Assembly (NCBI GenBank): GCA_027717595.1 | Contig: JALLOF010000027.1 | Span: forward strand, 1 to 21,528 | DNA from: Nitrospinae bacterium AH_259_B05_G02_I21 | Lineage (GTDB): Bacteria; JADFOP01 | DNA: 21,528 nt | Reading direction: 5' to 3' | Shown: positions 1 through 8,459 of the stretch, in pieces | Layout: every line of letters starts with the position of its first letter | Position numbering within the stretch: the first letter of the stretch is position 1 | The notes under the pieces: model-generated | Databases searched by the model: none | What the model saw: only the letters and a program-made list of their open reading frames with translations | Told to the model about the DNA's origin: nothing | Translations under genes and position numbers: made by a program

Positions 1-17
1 ACAACAAGGAGATTATC

Positions 18-30
18 CGGCGAAGCGCCG
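18..30 (-). terminator. possible terminator hairpin after NUDIX gene
   Basis: A short perfect stem (CGGCG, three-base loop, CGCCG) lies 7 nt past the NUDIX stop codon. On the minus strand it is followed by a moderately T-rich stretch (GATAATCTCCTTGTTGT) but no clean U-run. The position fits the end of the minus-strand operon. The stem is only 5 bp, so it could also be chance. Confidence 0.3.
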
Positions 31-37
31 TTCGGAC

Positions 38-568
38 CTAGGCCTCGCTCAAGGGGAGGAGGGTCCTCCAGCGCTCGAGGGCCTCCAGGTCGTTCTCGAA
101 GGCGAACTCGTCCGGCCGTGGGAGCTCCTCGGGGCCGAACCAGCCGACTTCGCTCACCTCGTCCGTCGGGCGGGGCTCGCTCAGCGCTGAAGCACGGAAG
201 TGGATATTGATGGAGGGCCCGTAGGCGCCGGTCATCTCGCGGAACACCCCCAGCACCCCGTGGAGGCGAACCTCACAGCCCACCTCTTCTCGAACCTCGC
301 GAACCAGGGCCTCCTCGGCCGTCTCGTCCAGCTCGACGAACCCTCCCGGCAGGTCCCACTTGCCCGCCCGAAGCCCCGCCGCCCGACGGGCAAGGAGCAC
401 CTTGCCGTCCTTCTCGATGATGGCCGTCACCACGAGCTTGGGATTCTGGTAGATGACGGCCTCGCAGGAGGAGCACACGAGACGGGGGCGATGCTCCCCG
501 GAAGGAGGGTGTCGTTTCAGAGCGGACCCACAGTAGGGACAATGGCGGAAGGGCCTGTCGGTCGTCAC
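38..568 (-). CDS. NUDIX hydrolase with N-terminal zinc ribbon
   Basis: A NUDIX pyrophosphohydrolase of about 176 aa, expected to cleave a nucleoside diphosphate linked to another moiety, with a divalent metal, in the cytoplasm. A four-cysteine zinc ribbon (C10, C13, C32, C35; CPYC and CSSC) precedes the catalytic domain. The NUDIX box at residues 76-98 is canonical: G76, E82, then REVREEVG at 90-97. The zinc-ribbon arrangement resembles NADH or ADP-ribose pyrophosphatases, but the substrate cannot be read from sequence. An upstream in-frame ATG exists at 610, but the GTG at 568 is preferred. It lies 1 nt after the stop of the HAD gene and directly precedes the zinc ribbon, whereas the longer reading adds a Ser/Arg-rich tail inside the HAD gene. 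It is the last gene of the minus-strand run. Confidence 0.88.
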   Translation of the reverse strand: MTTDRPFRHCPYCGSALKRHPPSGEHRPRLVCSSCEAVIYQNPKLVVTAIIEKDGKVLLARRAAGLRAGKWDLPGGFVELDETAEEALVREVREEVGCEVRLHGVLGVFREMTGAYGPSINIHFRASALSEPRPTDEVSEVGWFGPEELPRPDEFAFENDLEALERWRTLLPLSEA

Positions 569-569
569 G

Positions 570-1262
570 TCACCGCGCCGCGGGCTTGAACGAGAGGACC
601 GTGTCGGCATCGAGCTCCTCGAGGCTCGCAAAGGCTCCGTCGGCCATCGAGAAATCTAGCCCCTGCTGGCGTTTGTCGGGGATGGCGAAGCAGATCATCC
701 CGGCCGCCTTGGCTGCCCGCGCCCCATTCACGGTGTCTTCCAGCGCCAAACACACGGACGGCTCCTTTCCAAGCCGCTCGGCGGTCATGAGGTAGATGTC
801 GGGAGCGGGTTTGCCCCGCGAGACCATGTCTCCGGAGAGAATGGTGGGAAAGTGTCGGCGAAGGTCGAAGCGGTCGAGGACGAAGTGAATCTGGTCCATT
901 GTGGAGGAAGAAGCGAGGGCTAGAGGCACCCGGCGCTCCACCAGAGAATCGAGAAGCGACAACAGACCGGGCATCAGCTCTAACCGTTCCTCGCAGAGCG
1001 TTCGCAAGATGGAGAAGCGATCGGAGATGATCGCCTCGATGGAGTCTTCCAGCCCAAGCCGCTCTTTGATTACCGCTGCGCTCTCCTCTTTCTTCCGTCC
1101 CATCAGCAGGCCGTCGAACTCTTCGTTGCTGTACGTGTGGCCCTTGCGTGTGAAGTAGAGCCGTTCGGTCTCCTCCCACAGGTCCTCGCTGTTGACCATC
1201 AGCCCGTCCATGTCAAAAATAACGGCCTCGACCCGTCGTGAGGTTCGACTCTCACCCTTCAT
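570..1262 (-). CDS. HAD-superfamily phosphatase, beta-phosphoglucomutase-like
   Basis: A 230-aa haloacid dehalogenase subfamily IA hydrolase, probably a phosphatase or phosphomutase acting on a small sugar phosphate. Motif I is DMDGLMVNSE with nucleophile D17 and acid/base D19. Motif II is the ASSS stretch, motif III the lysine in GKPAPD, and motif IV the LEDTVNGARAAKAAG segment. The region between motifs I and II is the usual helical cap. The ATG overlaps the TGA of the aldo/keto reductase (ATGA), and the NUDIX start follows its own stop by 1 nt, so all three are probably co-translated. The family match is secure. The substrate is unknown; family members act on beta-glucose-1-phosphate, phosphoglycolate, pseudouridine phosphate and others. 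Confidence 0.88.
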   Translation of the reverse strand: MKGESRTSRRVEAVIFDMDGLMVNSEDLWEETERLYFTRKGHTYSNEEFDGLLMGRKKEESAAVIKERLGLEDSIEAIISDRFSILRTLCEERLELMPGLLSLLDSLVERRVPLALASSSTMDQIHFVLDRFDLRRHFPTILSGDMVSRGKPAPDIYLMTAERLGKEPSVCLALEDTVNGARAAKAAGMICFAIPDKRQQGLDFSMADGAFASLEELDADTVLSFKPAAR

Positions 1263-2215
1263 CGGCTCTCCTCGGCCGAGGAGCCGAGCTCCTCGTGGAC
1301 GATGGCGTCGATGGACACATATTCCGCCTCATCAAGCTGTGTGCCTGCGGCGCCAACGTTTTCGTCAACCTGCTCCGGGAGCTTCGCCCCCACAATGGTG
1401 CTGGTTACTCCCGGCTGGCCCATGACCCAGGCCAGGGCAAGCTGGCCGACGGTTATGCCCCGGTTTTGCGCCAGGGGCTTGAGGCGCTCGACCACCCGAA
1501 GATTGGCCTGGTAGCGCTCGCCCTGGAAGTGCTCATTGATTGCCCGCCAGCCGGTGAAGGAGCTTTCGGGGCCGAACTTCCCTGTAAGTAGCCCCATGCC
1601 CAACGGACTGTACGGCACGACACCGATGCTCGCCCTTAGGCAAAAGGGTAGGATGGCCTCTTCAATGCTCCGGTCCAGGAGGCTGTAGGGAGGCTGGAGG
1701 CTTACGATTGGGCCGACGGACAGCGCGCGCTCCATTTGCTCCGTGTCGTAGTTGGAGACCCCGACTGCGTGAATCTTCCCCGCCGCCACCTGGTCGAAAG
1801 CCCATCCGATGGTTTCCTCCACCGGCACTGCTGGGTCAGGCCAATGGATTTGATAAAGGTCGATGCGCTCAACCTTAAGCCGGCTCAGGCTAGCCTCAAG
1901 GGCGTCCTGAAGGTGTTCGGGGCTACCGTCGTGCCGTATCCGGCCGCGGTCGTCCCAGGCCAGACCGCCCTTGGTCGCCACCACAAGTCCGCTGCGGTCT
2001 TTGCCCAACGCCTTGGCGAGGACTTCCTCCGAATGGCCGAATCCGTAGGCGTCGGCCGTGTCGAAGAAATTGATGTCATGATCCCTTGCGCGATGGACGG
2101 CCGCGATGGATTCGTCATCGTCAACCGGGCCCCAGCCCGCGCCGCCCATGGCCCAGCAGCCAAACCCTTGGATGGAGATGGAGAGCTCCGATTGCCCCAG
2201 GGGCCTATGTTCCAT
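1259..2215 (-). CDS. aldo/keto reductase
   Basis: An NADP(H)-dependent aldo/keto reductase of 318 aa, a typical length for the family, predicted to be a cytosolic TIM barrel that reduces carbonyls. The catalytic tetrad is visible: D52, Y57 (FDTADAYG), K82 (ATKGG) and H124 (QIHWPD). The C-terminal cofactor-binding segment reads TSTIVGAKLPEQVDEN. Three starts are possible: GTG 2230, ATG 2221 and ATG 2215. The last is chosen because a GGGGAG Shine-Dalgarno sequence sits 7 nt before it, and because MEHRPLG matches how these proteins normally begin. The stop overlaps the HAD start by 4 nt. The physiological substrate is not evident. Confidence 0.92.
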   Translation of the reverse strand: MEHRPLGQSELSISIQGFGCWAMGGAGWGPVDDDESIAAVHRARDHDINFFDTADAYGFGHSEEVLAKALGKDRSGLVVATKGGLAWDDRGRIRHDGSPEHLQDALEASLSRLKVERIDLYQIHWPDPAVPVEETIGWAFDQVAAGKIHAVGVSNYDTEQMERALSVGPIVSLQPPYSLLDRSIEEAILPFCLRASIGVVPYSPLGMGLLTGKFGPESSFTGWRAINEHFQGERYQANLRVVERLKPLAQNRGITVGQLALAWVMGQPGVTSTIVGAKLPEQVDENVGAAGTQLDEAEYVSIDAIVHEELGSSAEESR

Positions 2216-2290
2216 AGCCATTCTCCCCACGAGCTCCCGTCATCTTAACAGCCATGGATGGGGTGCGCAACGAAGCCTTCGCCGGAGGGG

Positions 2291-3076
2291 CTACTGAGTC
2301 TTTTCCAGTCGAAGGAAGAGCTGGTCGGCGAGCAACAGCGCGGGCGTGACGAGCTGAAGCTGGAGGGCTCGGCGTCTCGGGGAAGCGGCAAAGCGAGCCC
2401 CTATGTGGACGAGGCCTTTCACGAGGGCCGCCAGCGGGAGGAACGGGATGTACTTGCCCGGCACCCCTAAGGAGTAGCGCTCGGTGATTCTCAGCCCGCA
2501 GGAGGCGGCTAAGTATTCGAGCACAGGGTAGGGAGTCGGGGTAAGGTGCATGTGGCCGTCGGCGCTCTCCTCGCCGGCGATGAGGTGGGGGAAACTGTAG
2601 TGCGAGCCCCGAAGGAAGTACTTGAGGCGCGACTTGATGTTCAAGACATTCGGGCAGGAGAGGAACGCCACCCCTCCAGGGCGCAGGCACCGAGCGAGTT
2701 CTCGGATAACGAGTGAGGGGTTCTCCCCGTGTTCGATCCCCTCTAGACAGATAATCACATCGAAAGCCTCGGGCGGGAAGGGAAGGGGGGCATTCAAGTC
2801 GGCTCGCTGAATCGTCAAGAGCCCGTCGGCGGTGACGATTTGCTCTTCCGGAAAGAGGATATCGGCCGCTACACAGGCGATTCCATTGGCGATGAGCTGT
2901 TCGCTGAGCCAGACGTTTTGGGCCGGACAGTCGAGGACTAGTCGTGGGTGGTGGTGCAAGCAAAATTCGATGGCTATCTTCTTTGCCCGGGTGACCTTGC
3001 CGAAGTTCGCGTAGCATTGAGGAGGCAGTTCCGGGCGGCGGGCCAGGTCGGAAGGCTCGGTGAGGGGCGTGGGCAT
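2291..3076 (-). CDS. class I SAM-dependent methyltransferase (Methyltransf_11-like)
   Basis: A 261-aa protein with the Rossmann-like pattern of class I methyltransferases. The strongest segment is residues 104-143: FDVIICLEGIEHGENPS, then LRPGG, then FLSCPN. That pattern is common in methyltransferases of cell-envelope, quinone or secondary metabolite pathways. The glycine-rich SAM motif I is atypical: residues 46-57 read LVLDCPAQNVWL rather than the usual D-x-G-x-G-x-G. SAM binding is therefore plausible but unproven. GAGGA lies 9 nt before the ATG, and the ATG overlaps the TAA of a small upstream reading frame. A 75-nt gap separates it from the aldo/keto reductase, so co-transcription is likely. 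Confidence 0.8.
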   Translation of the reverse strand: MPTPLTEPSDLARRPELPPQCYANFGKVTRAKKIAIEFCLHHHPRLVLDCPAQNVWLSEQLIANGIACVAADILFPEEQIVTADGLLTIQRADLNAPLPFPPEAFDVIICLEGIEHGENPSLVIRELARCLRPGGVAFLSCPNVLNIKSRLKYFLRGSHYSFPHLIAGEESADGHMHLTPTPYPVLEYLAASCGLRITERYSLGVPGKYIPFLPLAALVKGLVHIGARFAASPRRRALQLQLVTPALLLADQLFLRLEKTQ

Positions 3077-3288
3077 TAGGTTTCTTCCTCATAGAATCGC
3101 CAAACCACCCTATCATACCTCCATTTCCCCTCCTCGGACAAGAAGAGCAGGGTCCGCAGGGGCTGCTCGCCCTGTATAGTTCGCCCTAAACCAGACCCAT
3201 ACCGCCTCGATGTCTGCAGTGCGCAAGAGGCTCTGATGCCTGTTGACGAAAGGAACCTCAAGGCGTAAAAAGCGACCTCAGAATCCAA
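3076..3288 (-). CDS. possible small ORF coupled to the methyltransferase
   Basis: A 70-aa reading frame starting with TTG, whose TAA overlaps the methyltransferase ATG (TAATG), an arrangement typical of translational coupling. The C-terminal part (LLFLSEEGKWRYDRVVW) faintly recalls the last strand of SnoaL/NTF2-like folds, but the match is too short to claim. No convincing Shine-Dalgarno sequence precedes the TTG. The piece may be the tail of a decayed gene or a chance frame in the operon leader. Confidence 0.25.
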   Translation of the reverse strand: MDSEVAFYALRFLSSTGIRASCALQTSRRYGSGLGRTIQGEQPLRTLLFLSEEGKWRYDRVVWRFYEEET

Positions 3289-3549
3289 CCCGCCGGAACC
3301 TCAAGTAACCCCTCAGCTTTATTCCTATAATTAGCCCTAATAGGGGCTATTCTCGAAGTGCGCTTTCCCGAGAACATAACTATTTCCCATTCTCCCTCGA
3401 TTTTCGATAGCTTCCTCTCCCCCCCCTCGGCTGGCCTATGCCCTTGTGGACATCTACAACGGGGAGCCTGCCTGATGCCGCCAGAGACGGCTGCCCCGCC
3501 GGTTCCAGGGCCCAGGTGTGCTATAGTTAGGAACGGGGAGAGAGGGCAC
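3289..3549. other. divergent intergenic region with palindrome
   Basis: The gap between the minus-strand operon and the TPR gene holds the palindrome TAGCCCTAATAGGGGCTA at 3332-3349, a near-perfect inverted repeat. A second short inverted repeat (TCTCG...CGAGA) lies at about 3352-3375. Both could be operator or transcript structures between the divergent units. No confident -35/-10 pair was found. Confidence 0.3.
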
Positions 3550-4116
3550 GTGAGACCGCTAGCTGGGTCCAGGAGAATCACGCGCCGCCTGGTTGTGGCG
3601 CTGGCCGTCTGGGGCATTCTCATGGCTACCACAGGGTGCGGGCAAGAGGCGGAGAAGAAGCCGCTGGCGAAGCGCCAGGAGCGGGTCGCCGAAGCAATCA
3701 AAGCCTACGAAGAGGCCGTCAGCCTGAGGCCCGACGACGCAAGGGTCCGCGCCAAGCTCGGGCGGGCTTACATAGTCGCCCACCGCTACGACGAGGCCAT
3801 CGCCTCCCTGCGCCAGGCCGTCCGCCTTGAGCCGGGCCTCGCCCCCGCGCACGCCGACCTCGGTGCGGCGTACGGCTTCCAGGCCCAATGGCAGCGCGCC
3901 ATCGCCTCCTTCAAAGAGGCCATCCGGCTATCACCCAACATGGTCGATGCACACTCCCGCCTCGGAACCACGTATCTGGCTGTCGGAGACCTCGAAGGGG
4001 CGCTCAGAGAGTACAAGTGGCTTGAGACGCGGGCCCCGGCGCTCGCCCGTGACCTGTTGCAAAACATCGACACGTACAAGATGCAAAGGGCGTCCTTGCC
4101 GGGCCCGAGGAGGTAA
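3550..4116 (+). CDS. TPR-repeat lipoprotein
   Basis: A protein of about 188 aa. It has an N-terminal signal (RRITRRLVVALAVWGILMA) ending at Cys30 in a lipobox-like ATTGC. Three or more consecutive tetratricopeptide repeats follow at about residues 45-165 (AIKAYEEAVSLRPDD, AIASLRQAVRLEP, AIASFKEAIRLSP, ALREYKW). TPR arrays are protein-binding scaffolds, so a membrane-anchored periplasmic adaptor is likely, with unknown partners. The frame is open from 3358, but GTG 3550 is chosen because GGGGAGAGAGG lies just upstream and the signal peptide starts there. The lipobox -3 residue is Thr rather than Leu, so lipidation is probable rather than certain. It is monocistronic as far as can be seen. Confidence 0.82.
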   Translation: MRPLAGSRRITRRLVVALAVWGILMATTGCGQEAEKKPLAKRQERVAEAIKAYEEAVSLRPDDARVRAKLGRAYIVAHRYDEAIASLRQAVRLEPGLAPAHADLGAAYGFQAQWQRAIASFKEAIRLSPNMVDAHSRLGTTYLAVGDLEGALREYKWLETRAPALARDLLQNIDTYKMQRASLPGPRR

Positions 4117-4257
4117 GCTGACGGGTGAGGTGGTGGGTGCTATCGCCGTGACAGGTGGATTTTTCTGGTGCCCCCACGGTGGTTTGTGCAGAGTCCCGGG
4201 ATTATAGGGGCGGCCAATGTCAACGACCGTGGGCTCGCCCTCGATGCGGTGGCGTAG

Positions 4258-4680
4258 ATGCCCCGGAGGCCTCCGCGAGCGTGCAGCTCGCCGGGGTGCC
4301 CGGCGCTCACGCACGAGAGATTCTGCGAGCCTCACGACCAAGAGGACTCGCGCCGGCGCGACGCCGAGCGCGGCACCTCGACCGAGCGGGGCTACGGCGC
4401 GCGGTGGCAGAGGCTTCGGGTGCTCGTGCTCAAGCGCCAGCCCATTTGCAACCTCTGCAAGCGCAAGCCCGCGACAGAGGTGGACCATATCAAGCCCAAG
4501 GCCGCTGGCGGCGGTGATGAAATGGATAACCTTCAAGGGTTATGCAAGCCGTGCCACACGAGAAAGACCTACGCCGAGGCCCGAGGGGGGAGGGGGGGTA
4601 AATCTCTGGAGGGTTCGCCGCTAGACCGGAGGGGTAGTCTCGCACACGCGGCCGCAACTTTAATTAAGGGGGGCTCATAA
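4258..4680 (+). CDS. HNH endonuclease, phage type
   Basis: A 140-aa protein with two zinc-binding parts. An N-terminal CSSPGCPAL...FCEPH knuckle is followed by an HNH domain at about residues 50-105: YGARWQRLRVLVLKRQPICNLC, then VDHIKPKAAGGGDEMDNLQGLC, then KPCHTRKT. The DHI, N and H residues of the beta-beta-alpha metal site are present. This architecture is typical of the small HNH nucleases beside terminase genes in tailed phages, but no phage structural gene is nearby. The ATG is preceded directly by an in-frame TAG and lacks a Shine-Dalgarno sequence, so the start may have been altered. The C-terminal tail after residue 112 is low-complexity. Probably a solitary phage or mobile-element remnant. 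Confidence 0.82.
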   Translation: MPRRPPRACSSPGCPALTHERFCEPHDQEDSRRRDAERGTSTERGYGARWQRLRVLVLKRQPICNLCKRKPATEVDHIKPKAAGGGDEMDNLQGLCKPCHTRKTYAEARGGRGGKSLEGSPLDRRGSLAHAAATLIKGGS

Positions 4681-5194
4681 AGGAAGCTGGAGGCTGGCAA
4701 TTCCGACCAGGTAACCTAGCCCTACACTACTGAAAATCCTTTTCACCAATCCGAGGAAACTCCCATTGAATAATCACGAGCTGGGGATGAATGAAAGTGG
4801 GTGGCCTCGCAGGTGGAAAGGCTGGGGCTGTTGTCCATCCTTCAGGCTGGGTTTCAGTTTACATATTCTTGAATCTTAGCCCCGCCAATTTTCCCGTAGG
4901 ATATTTGGATGACCCATACCATTAGAAGACTTGACCTCAATGGGGCAATTTCTGATGAAATATTAACTTTTAGGTCGGTTGGGCAAAGTTAAGATTACCT
5001 GGGATAATAGAAACTTTGGAGTGGCATAGAATTACACAGGCTTTTCCCTTACAAGAACACTATACCACGGTGCTGGGAAGTCCCGGTCCTTGTGCGCTAG
5101 GCCCCCTCAATGCGGGGGCAGTCGGCGGCCTCGGCCAGCGGAAGGACGGACGGCCATCCCACGAAGAGGGCCGGTGGTTAGCACTTCGTCGTCT
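4681..5194. other. gene-free, A/T-richer gap between convergent genes
   Basis: No credible coding frame was seen. Base composition is visibly richer in A/T than in the flanking genes. The only recognisable content is repeat copy A near the middle. The segment separates the end of the HNH gene from the end of the glucosidase gene. Confidence 0.6.
4931..5017 (+). repeat. dispersed stem-loop repeat, copy A (left part diverged)
   Basis: It begins TTGACCTCAATGGGGCAAT and ends near CCTGGGATAATAGAAACTTT. Aligned by eye with copy C it is about 80% identical over some 80 nt. It includes the small palindrome ATTTCTGATGAAAT and the conserved AACTTTT block. The left arm seen in the other copies is replaced by unrelated sequence containing a distant GCCCC. 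It lies between convergent genes. Confidence 0.7.
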
Positions 5195-7852
5195 TTACTC
5201 ACCACTCTGTTGGAGCAATTTAGCCACTAGCGCGGTCCAGCCGGTCTGATGGCTGGCACCGAGACCAGCGCCAGTGTCGCCGTGGAAGTATTCATAAAAA
5301 AGCACTAAGTCCTGCCAGTGGGGGTCGCTTTGGAACTTCGTTGCGTCACCGTAAACCGGTCTTCGGCCGTCAGAGCTGCGCAGAAAGAGGCGTGTCAGGC
5401 GTCGAGAGAGCTCTGCTGCAACCTCCCATAAGGTCAGCATCTGACCTGAGCCGGTGGGACACTCAACCGTGTAGTCATCGCCAAGATAGTAGTGAAACTT
5501 CTGCAGCGACTCGATGATTAAAAAGTTGACGGGGAACCAAACCGGCCCGCGCCAATTCGAATTTCCCCCAAAGAGCGAGGTACTCGACTCGCCTGGTTCG
5601 TAATCGACCCGATACTCCATGCCGTTTACTGTATACGTGTAGGGGTGACCGCGATGGTACTGGGAGAGCGAGCGAATGCCGTATGGTGACAGAAACTCTC
5701 GCTCATCCAGCAGGACGTTCAGCACGCGGCGTAGTCGGTCCGGATCAACGACGGCAAGCAACCGACGCCCCTCTTGACCTGAGGTTCGCATGCACGCGCA
5801 ATCTTGCGTCAGATCGGGCCGGTGGTCGATGAACCACTCCAGGCGCCGCTTGAAATTGGGAAGCCGATCCAGCAACTCTGGGTCAAACGTTTCCACGGCA
5901 AACAAGGGAATAAGGCCCACTATCGAGCGCACCTTGAGGGGCAAGTGACCGCCGTCCGGTAAGTGCAGTACATCGTAGTAAAAACCGTCTGTTTCGTCCC
6001 ACAGGAGGTTATTCATGGCGTGGGCGATATAGATAAAATGTTCCCAGAACTTACTGGCCAGATCCTCGTAGGCCGGGTTCTCTCGGGCCAGCTCCAGGGC
6101 GATGGCCAAGAGGTTGAGGGAATACATGGCCATCCAGCTCGTTCCGTCTGCCTGCTCGATGTGACCGCCAGTCGGAAGCGGTTCGCCGCGGTTGAAGACG
6201 CCGATGTTGTCCAGCCCAAGGAATCCTCCTTGGAAGACGTTCCTGCCTTCTGCGTCCTTCCTATTGACCCACCAGGTGAAGTTGAGCAAGAGCTTCTGGA
6301 AGACCCGTTCGAGGAACCGACGGTCGCCCGTGCCCTTCCGTTTCTTCTCAATCTTGTAGACCCGCCACCCCGCCCAGGCATGGACAGGCGGGTTCACATC
6401 GCTCAGGCCCCATTCGTAAGCGGGCAGTTGCCCGTTGGGATGCATGTACCATTCGCGCAGAGGCAAGATTAGCTGTTCCTTGGCGAAGTCCGAATCCACC
6501 AGTGCCAGCGGAATGCAGTGGAATGCTAGATCCCAGGTAGCGTACCAGGGATACTCCCACTTGTCCGGCATGGAGATGACGTCGGCGTTATACAAGTGCG
6601 TCCAATCGTGGTTCCGACCGTGCCGTCGCTCCTGTGGGGGCAGGGGATAGGCCGGGTCGCCCCTGAGCCACTCTTCCACGACGTAATGGTAAAACTGCTT
6701 GGACCACAGGAGCCCAGCAAATGCTTGGCGCATGACGTTCTGGACGTCGGGGGAAAGGTGCTGGGGAATGATCGTGGCGTAAAACTCATCGGCCTCGCGT
6801 TGTCGTTCCAAAAAGACCTGGTCAAAGTCGACCCCGAGGCATTCCTTCCCGGTGGACGGTATGGCTTTGTCGGTAAACCGAAGCCTCAGCGTCACTGTCT
6901 CTCCCGGACCGAGCGTTAGAGGATAATGGGCAGCCACTTTTGTGCCCACTTGGTCGGGGTTGACTGCCTCCTTTACGCCGTGGACAAGATAGTCGTTGAT
7001 CCCGTCCTTGACATATGGTGAGTGGTTCTCAATCCCGTAAAGCCGCTGAGTGTTCGTTTCGTTCTCGGTGAAGAGCAGCTCTGGGAAGCCTTCGCAATAG
7101 AGCCATCTTCGTCCGCAGTAATGATGGTCCACCTCGATAATGGCTGGTGGCTCTTGCTCCCTCACTCTTCGTAGGCTTGGCCGTGGCTCAGAGTAACCCC
7201 AGGACCAAGTGTTCCGGAACCAAAGCGTCGGCAACAATTGTAATGCGGCCAACTCCGGGCCGCGATTCACAATACTGATTCGGATAAGGAGATCTTCTAC
7301 ACTTGCTTTGGCGAATTCGACTAAAACGTCGAAGTAGCGATCCTCATTGAAAACACCGGTGTCGAGGAGTTCATATTCCGGGCTGCGTCGATCGCGGTGG
7401 CGGTTCTCCTCCACCAGTTTAGCGTACGGGAAGGCTGGCTGCGGATACTTATAGAGGTACTTCATGTAGGAGTGAGATGGTGTGCTGTCGAGATAAAAAT
7501 AATGCTCCTTTACATCCTCGCCGTGATTTCCCTCGTTTGCCGTTTTTCGTTGGTGATGCGATCCCGTCAGGCCGAAGAGCCGCTCCTTGAGGATGGGATC
7601 GCACCCATTCCAGAGGGCGATCGCGAAGCATATCATCTGATGCCGGTCCGAGATACCGGCGATCCCGTCTTCATTCCAGCGGTAGGCTTTTGAGCGCGAA
7701 TGGTCGTGTGGCAAGAAAGCCCAGGCGGTGCCGTCGGGACTGTAATCCTCCCGCACCGTTCCCCAGGCGCGCTCGCTCAAATACGGGCCCCAGCGCTTCC
7801 AGTGCGCCTTTCGTTCGCGCGACTCGTGTAGTCGTTGTTCCTCGTTCGTCAC
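5195..7852 (-). CDS. GH63/MGH1-like glucosidase
   Basis: An 885-aa cytosolic glycoside hydrolase of the bacterial GH63/MGH1-like (alpha/alpha)6-barrel group, with no signal peptide. The N-terminal half (about 1-370) is beta-rich: [18 protein letters not shown] and [18 protein letters not shown]. The barrel follows from about residue 380. Conserved signatures are [37 protein letters not shown], the acidic [10 protein letters not shown] loop near residue 570 and [14 protein letters not shown] near residue 765. Length is normal and the frame is intact. The start is GTG 7852, with GGAG 8 nt upstream. Relatives act on alpha-glucosides, glucosylglycerate or mannosylglycerate, and sequence alone does not decide between them. 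Repeat copies A and B lie on either side. Nearby GH15 and pentose phosphate genes suggest a role in glucan or compatible-solute turnover. Confidence 0.88.
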   Translation of the reverse strand: MTNEEQRLHESRERKAHWKRWGPYLSERAWGTVREDYSPDGTAWAFLPHDHSRSKAYRWNEDGIAGISDRHQMICFAIALWNGCDPILKERLFGLTGSHHQRKTANEGNHGEDVKEHYFYLDSTPSHSYMKYLYKYPQPAFPYAKLVEENRHRDRRSPEYELLDTGVFNEDRYFDVLVEFAKASVEDLLIRISIVNRGPELAALQLLPTLWFRNTWSWGYSEPRPSLRRVREQEPPAIIEVDHHYCGRRWLYCEGFPELLFTENETNTQRLYGIENHSPYVKDGINDYLVHGVKEAVNPDQVGTKVAAHYPLTLGPGETVTLRLRFTDKAIPSTGKECLGVDFDQVFLERQREADEFYATIIPQHLSPDVQNVMRQAFAGLLWSKQFYHYVVEEWLRGDPAYPLPPQERRHGRNHDWTHLYNADVISMPDKWEYPWYATWDLAFHCIPLALVDSDFAKEQLILPLREWYMHPNGQLPAYEWGLSDVNPPVHAWAGWRVYKIEKKRKGTGDRRFLERVFQKLLLNFTWWVNRKDAEGRNVFQGGFLGLDNIGVFNRGEPLPTGGHIEQADGTSWMAMYSLNLLAIALELARENPAYEDLASKFWEHFIYIAHAMNNLLWDETDGFYYDVLHLPDGGHLPLKVRSIVGLIPLFAVETFDPELLDRLPNFKRRLEWFIDHRPDLTQDCACMRTSGQEGRRLLAVVDPDRLRRVLNVLLDEREFLSPYGIRSLSQYHRGHPYTYTVNGMEYRVDYEPGESSTSLFGGNSNWRGPVWFPVNFLIIESLQKFHYYLGDDYTVECPTGSGQMLTLWEVAAELSRRLTRLFLRSSDGRRPVYGDATKFQSDPHWQDLVLFYEYFHGDTGAGLGASHQTGWTALVAKLLQQSGE

Positions 7853-7905
7853 GCTTACTTCTCCGATACAGAACTCTCGGGGATCTTCGAGATGCCCTCA
7901 GACTA

Positions 7906-7926
7906 TGACCTGCCCCCATTCATTGT
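7906..7926 (+). repeat. TGACCTGCCCC motif, copy 1 (IS-end-like)
   Basis: The sequence TGACCTGCCCCCATTCATTG recurs almost unchanged at 21160-21181, upstream of the glycosyltransferase gene. Starting with TGA followed by CTGCCCC resembles terminal inverted repeats of some IS3-family elements. That resemblance is from memory and no transposase is adjacent. It lies 54 nt upstream of the glucosidase start. Confidence 0.45.
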
Positions 7927-7990
7927 ACCACCGTATGAGTTAGAGTTTGGCTATCGTTTCGGTTACCCACAAATCGTAAAAAGGGCAGAT

Positions 7991-8105
7991 TTCACGATGA
8001 AATTGCCCCTGATGACCCGTGACCACCGAGGGGCAAATAACCCCAGTAATATTAACTTTCCCCCCTAAGCCAAAGGAACGACTCCCTGAGATTATCAGAA
8101 CTTAC
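7991..8105 (+). repeat. dispersed stem-loop repeat, copy B
   Basis: The left block TTCACGATGAAAT is a palindrome with ATTTCA/TGAAAT arms. A perfect 8-bp stem follows: TTGCCCCT (8003-8010) with AGGGGCAA (8029-8036). The right part carries AATATTAACTTT and ends in CCCTGAGATTATCAGAACTT, aligning with the end of copy A. GGGCA just upstream can also pair with the TGCCC, giving an alternative hairpin. It lies between divergent genes. Confidence 0.7.
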
Positions 8106-8459
8106 TAATTGGACATACATTGCCACACCCTTCCCGCTATAGAGAGACATTTCCAGGTGGAGGATGGAAATGGAAATGACTCATGGTCGCCTCTATGACC
8201 CTGTAATCTTGTAGAATCGACAAAGAATGAATCTGTCCAGTGAAAGGTTTCTTTCCCCTCTGGGATTTGATATCCTCTGTGATACCTCCCGAAAACCGTC
8301 CAAACCTCTTCAGGTCCCGCACGAGGGATGGGGGGGAACTCCGAGGCGAGCACGCCGCCTTTGCAGCCCTTAGTTGGTCGATGGACCGCCTGAAGCATAC
8401 GCCCGGTTGATCTGGCGCCTGCGGCGTCCACCTGGCCCCAAGGCATTAAGGAGCGAAGG

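Larger units (their letters stand above)
7853..8459. other. divergent intergenic region, glucosidase / thioredoxin reductase
   Basis: About 600 nt without a credible gene. It holds the TGACCTGCCCC motif (7906), repeat copy B (7991-8105), then about 350 nt in which nothing convincing was recognised. A GGCGCCTGCGGCGTCC hairpin lies about 30 nt before the thioredoxin reductase Shine-Dalgarno sequence. Promoters for both divergent genes must lie here, but no clear -35/-10 pair could be assigned. Confidence 0.5.

Noticed and set aside
200-589. Plus-strand open frame opposite the NUDIX gene
   Set aside because: It is the antisense shadow of a well-matched NUDIX coding sequence, shows no family signature and has no ribosome site.
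2205-3116. 303-aa minus-strand frame overlapping the methyltransferase
   Set aside because: It is arginine/proline-rich with no recognisable domain, whereas the other minus-strand frame carries clear methyltransferase motifs and coupled start signals.
5016-5249. 77-aa plus-strand frame starting at the end of repeat copy A
   Set aside because: It overlaps the 3' end of the glucosidase gene, has no ribosome site and no family resemblance. The GATAAT in the repeat was considered as its promoter, but the -35 region is not conserved among copies.
8105-8446. 113-aa minus-strand frame between the divergent genes
   Set aside because: No family signature and an unremarkable start; it looks like chance openness in intergenic sequence.
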